Below the pieces are notes generated by a model that did no database searches, was not told the DNA's origin, and worked only from the letters and a program-made list of their open reading frames with translations. DNA of 64,000 nt from Adiantum capillus-veneris (lineage: Eukaryota > Streptophyta > Polypodiopsida > Polypodiales > Pteridaceae), in the NCBI GenBank assembly GCA_014529385.2, contig CM043969.1, positions 73,304,176-73,368,175 of the forward strand, written 5' to 3'. Made by a program: the position numbers and the translations under genes. Below are positions 35,601 through 47,275 of this stretch, piece after piece. How positions within the stretch are numbered: the first letter of the stretch is position 1; each line of letters starts with the position of its first letter.

Positions 35601-38600
35601 TTGTAATAGTGCTGGACGAAATAGCTTTGGCTGAGACCTCCTGCCATAATCCCTTGAAGGTGACACAAATGCTCTTGGTTTTATTCATTTGATTGGATGA
35701 TTAAGAATGTTGGGCCAAGAATAAGGACTGTTAACTTTGACAGGTCCTTCATCCATTATTAGAACCTGATGTGCAAGAAATTGCAGTTGTTGGGATCAGC
35801 AATTGGTCTCTTGATGCAGCTAAAATGAATCGTGGGATACATCTTTCCCAGTCGGACCCAGAAGAAGAGGACTTGTATGACACTGGTTTGGCAATTTTTG
35901 AGAGCTATAATGCTGCTAACTGTCATCAGTTTAGGGAAAAATTACGTGGCCTTGTCACTGCTTACGTCAAGTATCATGCTCAACAAGTTCGAGCTGACTT
36001 TCATGGTCTCAGAGATTTCTATTCGTTGATAAAGTCTCTCCACCTCTGCAAGAGCACTTTGTTGGAACAGGAGAAGTTGGCACATTCATTGTGGAGAAAC
36101 TTTGGTGGAGGAAGTTCTGCAGATATGCAGACCTTTCTTTCAGATGTGGAGGAACTTACAAGCTGTGAGGGGCTGTGCAGCCAAGCACCCCCAGTCACGG
36201 AGTTGATTAGAAGCAACTTACAAGACCCTGAAGCTCGTCACTTGCTACTTATTACAAAGGTATGACTTGGTTTTGCAAAGTCTTGAACATTTTGTAATTT
36301 TCACATAGAGCCTGGGGAGAGATTTCTTTGAAACATTTTATAGTAGATTGGGTAATTGATTGTAAGAAATTATATTGCAGGGGGATTCAGCATCAAGCAT
36401 TATACAGCACATGCTGCAACAAGATGATGAGTTTGCTATCATACGAGGAAGCACCTACAAAGATGATAAGAATGAAGAATACTGTTATTTGTTGCTCGGT
36501 GAAATTATCCTGCATATGGAAATGGGGAGGTACAGTTTATGATATCTCCATCATACACTTTGCAATTATTTCAAGAGAATTCTAATACATGTGAAAGTTG
36601 CTTTCCAGGTGTATACTGCTGGAAAATGCTGATCAAGTTTGGTCGTCACTATATGACATGTTAAATCAGCACTACACCATAGTTGGAGGCCGAAAAAACT
36701 GCCGCATTGCACTCGGAGTTTACAGCAATCCGATGTGCTATGTGCATGACAAGTTTCGGTGCATCGTCATAGTGGATCATGAGCATATTCCTCACATGGA
36801 TCCACCATTTTTGAATCGTTTTGAAAAGCAAATTTTAACTTATGAAAGTATTCTGAACAGTTCTCAAAGAAGAGCAGTAGAGACTATCAGAGCTTGGGCT
36901 CATAAACTGGCTGCCATTTCATTAGTTGGGTGTCCTGATAGCACGACGAATGATGCAGAGAGAGAATTCTTTTGTGGTTTGTTTGAAGATAGTGTTCCTT
37001 CCTTGGTGATGTATCACTGGAATATGCTGAAAACTGAAGCTTCAAATTGTTCTCAACTGATACACAGGTGCAGCTTGAAATAATTTAAAATACATAAAAC
37101 ATGCTGAAATAACATTAAAGTAACTCAAATCCTTTTTACTAGATGTAAAGTGGACTTACTGCAAACAGCGAATGCGAATGCAATTGCTCGAGCTCATCTT
37201 CAACAAAACTTGGAAAAAGAAGAGTTTGAACATTGGACAGATATGTTTCTCTCCTGGGATGCAGAACAGAGCTTAGATGAATTAATGAAGTTACACGTAC
37301 GTTGCACATTTTCAGTCATTGCTAAGCTTTAAAGTGCTGTATTTTGTGTAATGCTCATGCAACCTGCATATCTAGAATGGCCGAGGAGTTAGGTTTGGAA
37401 CCCTGAAGTGAACAGGCACTCAGCAAGTGTGAGAAATAGATCAGAGTCCAGACGCATATTTCATTGAGGGTTGTTTAGTTGCAGGTATCCAGCTCAGAAA
37501 ATTGGGCAGACAGCATTGGGGTGAAGCTCATTGTCACAACTTTCACACCTCTCCAGTGGAGTATACATCAAGATATGGAGAGCACTGCAGAAAGCTCTCA
37601 GATAAAGGTACCTATCATTTTTTGCTGGCCTTGGCAGAGGTCTCTTGCTTGCATTTTTTCTTAATCCTTCGTACTTTGTTAGGTGTATTGTCTGCGACTG
37701 GGGGACTTCACCAGTGAGAAGCAACTGCAGACACATATAAACAAGTTTTGGACTGATGGAGTTAACAACTTGTTAGTTTTGCAAGCTGATGATGTTTCTG
37801 ACAGAGATCATATATCCCTTGCCAAGTTCCATATTGACAAGGCCAGGAAAACTATACCTGGCGAAACAACAGCCATAAAGAAACATGTATTGTTGATCAT
37901 TCATGTGCAGCAGGGAAGAAGAAGACTTTCCAGGTTCAGCTATTTGTGCGGGTGGAAACAGCTCACTATAGACAGGCTCCAAAAAGAACCCATTCAATTA
38001 AGGTATAAACCTCAGTTTGACATAGATGTTACTTAATATCCTTTACTAATAATTGTGCATCTTGCAGAGTTTACCTGGAAAAACCTATCTCAGAAATACT
38101 AGACCATAAAGCTATGCCTATCAAGCGCATCATGCTTAGAGTGCTCACTTGGTGTTACTTGTGCATCAAATATGAGGACAAGACTATTCCTACATCATAC
38201 CCACAAAAGATGGTTCAGCTCATCTGCCAGGATGAAGCCGTGCTTGCCTCCTTGAAGCGAAGGGCAATGGAGTGGTTTTTGGAAAGAAAAGAGAGCTTGT
38301 GGCAGTTAACTGTCCTGAATAACCAAAAGCTTTTATCAACTTCAGCGAGTGTCCATGATGCCTTCGTGCAATATCTGGAAGAAAATTTTCGAGAGTGTCT
38401 TGCCAGACTCTTATACCTTACAGAAAAGACGTCCTCTCTCTCGTCCTATTTCCGATATGATGCTCACAAGCAGCAAGTCTGGAGGGATCTGTTGCTCATG
38501 CCAAGGTTTTTGAACTATGATTTAGCACCTCCACCTTGTTATCCAGAGGGTTATACACTAGAGAAGCCACTGGATGTACAGATTCCTTTTAGTTCTCTGT

Positions 38601-41600
38601 ATGCAGCTCACGTGGACACGTTCAAACAGCCTTACATGGACAATCTATCAAGACAGAAGACTTCGGATCTCAATTATTATGATAGTGGGACCAGAAAACC
38701 AAGTAGTATCCAGAGGGACGTGGATGCCTCCCTCACTCCAGCTCTTGCTATGATTAAAACTTGCATTGACAACGATCTTGAAAGCTATGTGATAGACTTT
38801 TGTAATCTCCTTAACCATGAGAATTTGCAAACAAAGACTCAAGCTCTGGAATGGGCTCTACGTGAGAATCTACTCCCAGATATATATCACGCTTCAGATA
38901 TTCATATTGTTTTCTGGGAGAGGGAAAAGGAAATAAAAGATCAAGCAGCATTGGTCTCGTTGTGTCTGGCCACTGATGTCATATACCAGCATGTCAGGGA
39001 GCTAAGGGCAGGAAGGCATCCCAATAGAAGTTTCAAGGAAGACCTTGCCTTACAATGCTGCTTAAGCTTATTGCCAACAGAGGCCTGTTTGAATGAAGTT
39101 GGAGGAATCGAAGGCTGGATTGCAAAAGTCAGAGTTCTTCTCAAATGTGTGCTTCCTGTTGGAGGTCCAGACATTGTTTTTTTCTTACAGACCATGCATG
39201 ATTTTGCCGTGTATGTAATTCTACCGTTGCACCTGCACACTGAACATCTTAATTCTTTGGTAGCCTGGTTTATTGAGGATTGCAAAGAGCTCTGCACTTC
39301 TTCTCTAGTGAGAAAAGTAGTGGCTGCTCTTCCAAATTTGCGTGCGCTTAGTAATCAACAGGAGTGTAGGTGCTGGACGAACTTTTTATGTTCTATGTTG
39401 AAGCGTCATCCTCATCTACCGAGCTTATCACAAAATGACCTAAGAATAATCATCTTCAATTTGCTGACCTCTGTAAGCCCATCCTGCATGATGGGACATG
39501 TCCTGTTTCAACTACTGAACAGTGTCTTCTCATCAAGTACCAACTTGTTGAAAGGGCAGAACACCATTTTCAAAGCCCTATTCTTGAACAACGGGAAGGA
39601 TCTTCAGAATGAAGACACGGAAGATGAGATCAACCTCAGAAGCAGCCTGTTTCTTGTCGACTTTGTATACCACAAGCTAAGAGAGACAATGATCCCTGTT
39701 CTTATGAATAAAGAGCAAAATCAAGAGTGGGACCTTGAGAACTTTCACAAGTGCCTCTCTTTGGCTCTACAAGCTTGTGAAGATGAGGTACCATTATCTT
39801 TGAAGAAGGTCATGGCCCTGGCTTTCATGAAATGCTTCCTTTACTCTATTGCATCTCTCTTGAAAGAGGTTTACTTGAATAGGCTGAGAAGTAAGGGTTA
39901 CTGCCAATCTGTGTATAGTGCCCTATTGATGATCTCTCCAGACCTGAGAAATACTCTTCAAGTCTTCTTCATGAAAATATTGCACTGGGAGTTTGGACTG
40001 TCTGCAGATGAAATTGCTAATATTTTGATTAGTCATGAGAAAGAAAGCAATGTTGATACTTTCTCCTTTTTACTAGACAGCTCACTTCTTCAAAATGTCC
40101 ACAATCGACTTGGGTTTAACCCCTTCATGAACTCTGCACATTCGTTCATGACAGCTGAATTGGCATTGAAAAAGTTGGTGCTGAGCAGCAATGGAGAGGA
40201 GTGTACTGGATTTTTCAAACACAGAGATGAAGAGATGATGGAATTCTTCAGGAGTGCAGGGCAAAACGAACAGGCTGCCTTTGTTGCAGCCATTGCATCC
40301 CATTTCTTTGTTACAAAGTCTGGGGGCCCCCTGACTGATGCAGAGTCGAATGCTATGAAACAGGTCCAAGAGCTTGTGGGTAATCTCAGCAATTGGGATC
40401 CTCTGGCAAAAACAAGCCTCTGGTATCTCACAGCAAATACACCAGGTGGAGTATGGCACTGCTGTGAACACTTGGCCACGAACATTTTGAGGTCACGGTG
40501 CCTTGTTTTAGATGTTCTGGTGACTGTTATGAATATGCCCATGGAATCACCATTGCGAGGCTACTGCATGCTGAACGCATCACATCTGACAGGAGCACAT
40601 GTGTTGACTGAACTGGATAATACCCTGCAAGATGTTGCCGGCTTGGGGTCATACCGTGAATATCTCTGTGGATGTGGTTATATGTATATTATTGGTGACT
40701 GCACCAGGCCAGCTGCTGTTGGTACCTGTCCTAAATGCCACAAGACCATAGGAGGGTATGACCATGCCCTTCAGCCCGGAAACACTGCTCTTCGAGACGT
40801 CAGCTCCCGTAAGTAGAAAATAGTTTTTCAAGTAACTCTTAACAAAATGTTGTCAGGACTGACTCGTAATTAACATCCTCGTTTGGAGTACAGAGCGGGT
40901 TATGGAGACATCACTTGCAGGGAAGGCTGCATTTTCGGTTAGGATAAATCCACTAAGTTACCGCTTGCTTCGTATCTTGGTCCACTATTGCTTTCTTATA
41001 GGCATTACAATTGGTAGGGACACAATGATATTGAGCTCCTACTTGAATTCGCCAAATAGTAAACAGATCCTTGCGCAGATGCTAACAGATCTGGTTGAAG
41101 CAGACATGGACCTGCTTGACAAATTAATTGCCTGCCAGCGAGAAATGACATATCAGTTTATCCACAGTGCTCTGAGAAAACTCCCACAAGTTTATTTAGT
41201 AGGACCATTGGTGACTACACACCAAAGAGATGAATGGGAACTGGCATTTGAGAAAGTGGTCAACAGTCAGCCACCTCATGAATCAGTTTCTGAGTACCTT
41301 CAGCAGAAGCGAACTGATGGTTTGAACGAGGTTCTTCAAGAAAGAGATCCTTTCCCACCAGCTGCACTCCAGGGGTATTTTAGGATGACAAAGAAACCTT
41401 GCTTTTCTCACTATGGGACTATGTTTGTGCAAAACACAGTAAGAGCTGCTAAATTTCCATGTGTTGCGGCTGTGCTCGCTCATGCAAAACACCTTATTAG
41501 CCTACCATCTCTGTTGCCCATCGTTGAGTTCAGTGCAGTTCTACACACCGTCTTTGGTCACAAGATAACTCGGCAGGAAGCAGCCACAACAACTATACAA

Positions 41601-43418
41601 GACGTCCTATGGGATAAAAGGTAGCTTTCTGTCAAACAAAATAAAAAAATTCATTTTTTGGCTTTTCAACGAAGTTCATGAAGCAGTAAGTTCCTATTAC
41701 CCATACCATTAACCTCTATTAGTTTTAACGTTTTTATGACTAAATGCAGTTTTTAGTCTGTGCAGTGATGCAGCTGAAAAGTATGATGGGTTCGAAGCAA
41801 GCTGGAATTCCGTCAGGCTACTTGTGAAGGGATATGAATGCCACCAGTTTAAAAACCCCATTCCCGCCATGCACAAGGCGCAACCTATAGGATTATGCCT
41901 GACTGAGAAGAAAGACCAGGGCATGTATCTCATTGCTATCTTGGAATTTCTAAGGACTTGTCAAAATGGTTTCTTAGATGACGTAAAGGCGGGACTCCTG
42001 GAGGATTCTTCTGCAGGTCACCAGTCCTTTGATGCAGTGGATGCAAGAAACATGACATCTGTCCGTGTACAAGACTGCAAGGTAAATTGATGAACAGACA
42101 TGAAACACAGTTGAAACTTGTGAACCAACCAATGTGAATCTGTGGAATCGATGTGTTTTTGTTTTGACAGGCCGAGCAAGTGGTTTGTTTTGACGAGCAG
42201 TGGGCCAATGATCTGGTGAATGAGCTGGGCATGTGCAATCCAGCATATGGGAAGGGCATGCAAGTGGAGTACGATGATTATCAAATAGAAATGGAAATGC
42301 GATGCAGGCTCCTTCAACAGAAAGCTTTTTTGGAAGGGTAAGCGAGCATTCTTCTTTGAGCTAGCTCCTTACATGGGGCCATGGTCAGTCTCTTCCGAGA
42401 ATTTTTCCAGCCGACTATTATATACATTAATGCACATGATGAAGACATTGGAAACAGAAACTGTCTAAATTGCGTGCTCTGAGCTAGGACACAATGGAAC
42501 TTGAAATATCGTTTTTCTGCACACTCATTTTCACTACTCTCCTTTGTTAACCATAGCAAGAAACATTGTACACAAATCTCTATATGGACAGAAGAGTTCT
42601 GCTCACTGGTCATACCAACTGTTAAGGCAAAGTTATGGCACATTTTGCAGGAATACACTGAGTTTCCATATCAGCAAGAAACCTTTCACAGGCATGCAAC
42701 ACTATTAACTGATGCAATAGAACGAGTCACCCAGAATCCACTGCCTACAGAAAAGCTAAGCAATATCAATAGAGAGCTTACTATGGAGGGTCTGGGGCCA
42801 TGGCAGCTGCTTGTCACTCTTGAGCTTTGCCTTGGATATCTCCGAAGGATGAATGCAGAACCTTCAGAATTGCTCAGGGATTACTGTGAGAGATGGCTTG
42901 GTATAGACGCACACCCGATTCTGAAGAAGGGAGTTTTTGATGAGATTGAGGTGCGGCATGTGGTGAGTTTGTATGAAGGGCTAGAGGCAGTGGCAAGCTC
43001 AGCAGTGGAGGATATGGTGTCTTCAAGCTATGTTGCAGATTTGGATGCTGAATTGCACAAGGATTTGTTGTGCAGTTTTGTAGTGAGGAAGGCAGGATGG
43101 AGATGTGATGTGGGTGCGCCATCTCGAGCCAGTAGCAGTAAGGGAAAGCTGGGTGCAGAGGCTTTTCGGGATGTGTTGAATCGGTTCATGTTCAGATATC
43201 TCACAACGGACACATTCAAGCCCGACGATGAGCTACAAATGTATCTTATGAACGAGGGTCTGGTGACATGGCCTGCTGAGGATTTGGAAGTAGCTGGTGG
43301 ATCCCTCGAAGACATATTCCCCCCAAGCTTTCAGCTCAGGCATGCCAGAGCGCTTTACTTATCCCTGAAGCAGGTAAGTAATTAAAGCATACTCTGTGCG
43401 TACTCTAGTGGTCAATAT

Positions 43419-43500
<82 letters not shown>

Positions 43501-43537
43501 TGCTGTTGCCTTGCAGATTTGCAATGAGAAGCAATAG
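27268..43537 (+). CDS. RNF213: RNF213/mysterin-like giant AAA+ E3 ligase, RING-less
   Basis: Seventeen exons: 27268-29633, 30330-34359, 34427-35277, 35356-35464, 35546-35659, 35744-36259, 36381-36529, 36609-37067, 37143-37296, 37485-37607, 37683-38002, 38068-40808, 40894-41620, 41757-42081, 42171-42337, 42557-43373 and 43517-43537. All introns are GT-AG, phases agree, and the sum is 13,989 nt (4,662 residues and stop). Human RNF213 is about 5,200 residues. Conserved blocks run from the stalk region (residues about 1,600-1,700) through two Walker A/B modules and the E3 region to the C-terminus. In animals RNF213 is a cytosolic ubiquitin ligase acting on lipid droplets and intracellular microbes; a defence role here is inference. 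The start is the first ATG after the TATA-like box; the nearest alternative is 27,358. No RING finger is found. Exon 16's acceptor was chosen by phase and its pyrimidine tract. Confidence 0.93.
29634..30329 (+). other. Intron 1 with imperfect tandem repeats
   Basis: This is the longest intron (696 bp), phase 2, with donor GTAAGC and acceptor TTCACAG. It holds two to three imperfect copies of a unit of 115-180 bp marked by gtctagaagctggt at 29,671, 29,786 and 29,968. Each later copy ends in a pyrimidine-rich ttctgtt-type run and an AG that resembles a splice acceptor. Confidence 0.8.
33082..33096 (+). other. P-loop-like motif GMGKS (residues 1707-1711)
   Basis: LAGMGKSS lies in exon 2, about 375 residues before the first full Walker A motif. 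Animal RNF213 has a similar G-x-G-K-[ST] motif in the AAA2 module, which binds ATP without turnover. No matching Walker B was identified here. Confidence 0.75.
34201..34450 (+). other. AAA module with Walker A GETGCGKT and Walker B LDEIN
   Basis: Walker A GETGCGKT spans residues 2080-2087 with Lys2086, preceded by VPVIIM. A 67-bp intron separates it from exon 3, which opens with VWAFLDEIN, giving Asp2138 and Glu2139 of Walker B. A sensor-1-like Asn2174 follows in AACNPYR. All catalytic residues are present, so ATP hydrolysis is plausible. It corresponds to the first of the two active modules (AAA3) of RNF213. Confidence 0.92.
35231..35860 (+). other. AAA module with Walker A GKPGSGKT and Walker B VLDEIALAE
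   Basis: Walker A is at residues 2401-2408 with Lys2407. Walker B VVIVLDEIALAE is in exon 5 with Asp2476 and Glu2477. Exon 6 has GISNWSLDAAKMNRG with sensor-like Asn2510 and a basic residue typical of the RNF213 AAA4 module. The module spans exons 3-6. The Walker Lys spacing of 321 residues is close to that of human RNF213 (about 349). Confidence 0.92.
38068..40808 (+). other. Exon 12: E3 shell, no RING
   Basis: Exon 12 (2,741 nt) encodes residues 3064-3977. It aligns as the helical E3 shell of RNF213 and ends with the RZ finger. The RING of animal RNF213 lies about 480 residues before its RZ finger; here that interval has no C-x2-C, C-x-H or C-x2-C cluster. Cysteines are scattered and not paired. 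Confidence 0.85.
40667..40756 (+). other. RZ-type zinc finger with atypical ligand set
   Basis: The sequence is CGCGYMYIIGDC, then TCPKCHKTIGG. Cysteines are at residues 3931, 3933, 3942, 3951 and 3954. RZ fingers normally read C-x3-H at the first pair. Here the His position is Tyr3935, and an extra Cys3933 may replace it. Cys3942 occupies the position of the Cys proposed as the transthiolation site in human RNF213. Confidence 0.88.
43374..43516 (+). other. Intron 16 with a compound microsatellite
   Basis: The donor is GTAAGTA and the acceptor CTTGCAG at 43,510-43,516. It contains (GT)12 at 43,419-43,442 followed by (GA) about 24 at 43,443-43,490. The intron separates a 21-nt final exon, which encodes ICNEKQ and TAG. 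Confidence 0.85.
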
Positions 43538-46004
43538 GCTAGCGAGGGCCGTCGTTTTGCTGTCGTTTTGCTTACATTTTGTCGTCAGTCTTCCGGAGGC
43601 TGCGAAGCCAAACATCCAACAGCGAGCTCGTTGCTTGCACTCTCTGGAGCTGATAATTATATCATGATGGGCTTAAAAAATCTCTTGGAAGGCTTGAGCA
43701 AATCCACAATCGTCCCACAACCCCCCAAGCCTTGAGATTACCATCAAAATATGTCTCAATTGCACATTATTGTACAAAGGCTCCATGTCAATTTTACATA
43801 AAGTTTCACAGTCGCCAAAGTAGACAGGATAGTTTCTGTGTTACAACCTAAGGCAGGCAATGCGGGCGGGCACGAAGGAGGTTGTTCCCACGGTTGCCCC
43901 TCGAGTGTGTAAGGTACATCTATGTAGTTGTAAATACATTGATATGTATAAAGTTTATCCCTATTACCATCCCCGTGTTGGAGGTTAAAAAAAGAAGTTA
44001 CAACTAGGGCTTTCATGTGTGCATGCATGAGGTTTAGTTACTCAAAGAGTGAACCATTAACTAAGCCTCTTCTTACTTAGCATGCTTGAAGAACAACTAA
44101 GCAAGAGAATGGCTGCATAGCAAGGGCATTGAGTACAAAGGAGTTGATTGCACGTCATTGACCCACCCCAAAAAAATGAATGGCATATTGTTGTTGCTCT
44201 TCAATGTGTGCGTGCAACCATGTTGGTGATATTGTTTGAACAATAAGCTTATAGAAACTTCGCTAGTAAAATTCAAGCCAAATTTGGTGACCAAGATTAG
44301 CACAATTTTGGCAAGAGCTTTCTCGTTCTTCATCTACCACAAAACACCGGTTATAAAAGGGAAACTATTAAGAATATCCAAGGTTTGAAACTCACCTTGT
44401 GTGAAACTCTATTAATGGATTTATTCTACACTATCTTGAGAAAAAGGAAAAGTTGGTTTTAAAATAAATCAATAAGAGCAAAATCTACACTAAATTGACA
44501 AAAAAGAGAAGTGGATCATGATGGAAGCAAGTGAGTTAATGGTATACTTGCAATTTTTTTTGAAATGCTCAATACTTGCAAGTCCAAACTAGCCTTTAGA
44601 TGTATCAACATGTTGAGGGAGAGTGGAAACTTAAAAATCAGTCAATGGACATGGGGTATGTGGAGAGACAAGAGAGGTCTCTAGCAAAACCCTATAAAAG
44701 CAATCAATCATGTCATATTTAAAGATCATGCCATGTAACACCAATTTTAACTATGCAGTTATTAGTGACATGGAGACGATTAGTTATTGCATGAAGGAGA
44801 CATACCTATACAATAAGAGCTTACATACCCTTTGATTGCACTCTCTCTGGCAATCCCTTATCAAAGTAATCGATCATGTCTACAGGAGATTGAAGAAGAT
44901 TCAGCCTACTATCTAGAGCCCACGATTCAAAGTTGGAACATGCAAGACTAAAGGAGAAGAGGTAGTCTTGGCTCAATTACCCTCCTCGACTACCACAATG
45001 AGAGGATGGACTTGTTAATGAAGACTATTTGGTGAAAATCCTAACGAGCGCCATTAAAATACCTTTAGAGGCATTCCAAAACTCTCTTTTAAAATGATTG
45101 TGAAGATTGAAAGATGATGCTTATATGCCTCGAGACATTCCATAGAGCTGAACAAGCAGATGCACCTTAGATGTCTTTTCTAAAAGGTAGTAAGGCTTAT
45201 TCTAGAATCTATCATAATAACCAACTAAAGAGACTATATGGATTCTATGCTAGATTTATGTTCCTACCATCATAGTATATGCAGACCATTGAAGAATCTT
45301 TATACACTAGATTTTTCACTTGTAGGACAAGAATCTTTGGCTCCGTGCTTGTTAGTTTGAGAGCCACATTTGTTGGATACTCCACAATAGAGCTCAAAAA
45401 CAAAATCGATATGGATTTCATGTTAGATCTAGATAAAGAGCAAAGGAACATATACAAGGAGGGTTTGAAATAGTTGTAGAATAGTTGCTGATAAGTGGTA
45501 CTACTAAGCACCTTGGCCATTGTGTCGGGGGAGAACATGAGCTAGGAGGGAAGGGGGGAGGGGATTGCTAGCTGCCATGCTAACAAGAGTAGCCAAATGA
45601 AGATTATGTGGCACCACTTTGTAAAATTTATTGTCTTTATATGTTATCGGCCACTTAAGTTTGTATAAGTGAGCCACTATTATTATTTGGGGCTACAAGC
45701 TTCCAATTTGTAATGATCACAATTTTTGGCACTTAGATTGTCAAGTTGTAAGCATTTTGGATAAAGGACCAAATTAGGACCTTGGCCAAGTATAAAGATC
45801 ATTTTGTACCTTAAGAACATAAGTTTTAATGGAAATAAGCTTTTGAGGGTATATCTGTTGGTTTTTGTGTATATTCTACTCCTTTCGCCTCATACGACAT
45901 CGTAGTGTGATTATGAGCATTCTACACATTGTTAGGTGAAGGGTCTTCACATTGACATAAGTCTCTTGTGCTACTTTTCTAAGTTTGGTTTGTGACTCCC
46001 TACA
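43538..46004. other. Downstream intergenic region
   Basis: The first few hundred bases are probably the 3' untranslated region; no convincing polyadenylation signal close to the stop was chosen. Open frames on both strands are short and without family signature, including a 97-codon minus-strand frame at 45,538-45,245. Confidence 0.5.
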
Positions 46005-46165
46005 TGTTGTTTGGTGTCATATCTTGAGTTTTAGGCATCCATTTGATGAACCATCAGTTGCATTAGGTACAACTTAATAATTTAGGCATTTATTTGTTGT
46101 TTGGTGTCATATCTTGAGTTTTAGGCATCCACCTGACAAAACAATAGTTGCATTAGGTGTGAGTG
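46005..46165. repeat. 90-bp tandem duplication
   Basis: Copies start at 46,005 and 46,095 with tgttgtttggtgtcatatct and continue ttgagttttaggcatcca. The second halves differ by a few bases. Confidence 0.9.
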
Positions 46166-46179
46166 CGTGAATGCGGTGC

Positions 46180-46184
46180 GTGTG

Positions 46185-46244
<60 letters not shown>

Positions 46245-47275
46245 ACACATGATGTGGGTGGAGCAGCTCACCACAATATGTGTGTGAGAGAGCCCCTTAT
46301 TATTCTATTTAGTAAAGAATAAAGTGTGTACAAGTGATGGGTGGTTGAATGTCTGTGAGTGTCCGGTCAACAATCTCCCACTTAAAGGTGAATGTGTCGA
46401 TAAGTGGTACTACTATAGGATCTAGTAGTATATACAATTGGTATATGGAGGAAGCTCATCTCAACCTATGCCCATTGGCTCTCTCGAAGCTGATGCATGC
46501 CATCATATAGACTCTAGCGATGTGTGGAAGCGTATCCCCCGCTAGAATCAACATGCATACACTGCAGGTGGCCTGTAATGACCTGCACTGCTCCATGATG
46601 CATCACGCTAGTGTCAGTTATCACACAAGTAACAATCCTAATTGCAAACGCTCCCATTGCAGTTGCTATGTTAGGTCTTGACAACACTAAAAGGTCGTAC
46701 ATGAGAGTCCCAAAGGCGGATGATAAATGTGTGTGTGCAGAGAGGAAGAAGGAGAAAGAGAGAGAGAACATAGGATATGGGTGGAGCAACTCACCACAAT
46801 GTGTATGAGAGAGCCTCTTATTCTTCTATTTAGTAAAGAATAAGGTGTGTACAAGTGAAACACAATCGAACGTCTCTGACGCATTTGATCGGGGAAGAGG
46901 CGCACCGCCTTTACCCCAACAATCTTCCTTCTAAAGGAGAATGTGCCGATAAGTGGTACTACTATATGACCTAGTAGAATGCACAAGAGGTATAGAGAGG
47001 AATCTCGTCTCAATGTATGTCCACTAAATCTCTCAAAGTCAATGCATGCCGCCGTATAGGCTCTAGCGGTGTGCGAAAGCGTATATTGCTAGAATCAATA
47101 TGCATCCCTTGTAGGTATACTGTAATAACGTGCAGTGCTCCACGATGCATCATGCTAGTGTGAGTCATCGCACGACTAAAAGTCTCAACTGCAAATGTTC
47201 CCACTACAGTTGCTATGTCGGGTCTTGACACTAAGAAGTCATACATGAGAGTCCCAAAGATGGATGATAAACGCG
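46180..47275 (-). repeat. Diverged tandem duplication of Copia 3' end and LTR
   Basis: Unit 1 is about 46,180-46,720 and unit 2 about 46,720-47,275. Shared anchors include gggtggagca (46,256 and 46,778), gataagtggtactactata, and tacatgagagtcccaaag. LTR boundaries with polypurine tracts fall at 46,372 and 46,921. Both units encode the GTLMYD RT block on the minus strand. Confidence 0.8.
46187..46241. repeat. (GA)n microsatellite
   Basis: About 27 GA units. A shorter GA-rich run lies at the equivalent place in the next repeat unit (about 46,740-46,768). Confidence 0.93.

Noticed and set aside
41750-41756. Acceptor at 41,749 for exon 14
   Set aside because: It would put an in-frame TAG three codons in; the next AG at 41,756 has a pyrimidine run and keeps the conserved frame.
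42651-42660. Acceptor TTTTGCAG at 42,650 for exon 16
   Set aside because: The phase does not fit the preceding exon. The AG at 42,556 has the right phase and a long pyrimidine tract.
44163-44168. Possible polyadenylation signals downstream of the giant gene
   Set aside because: Several A-rich hexamers occur but none is close enough to the stop or supported by context to choose one.
45245-45538. 97-codon minus-strand frame downstream of the gene
   Set aside because: No recognised signature; surrounding sequence is not conserved with any element in the window.
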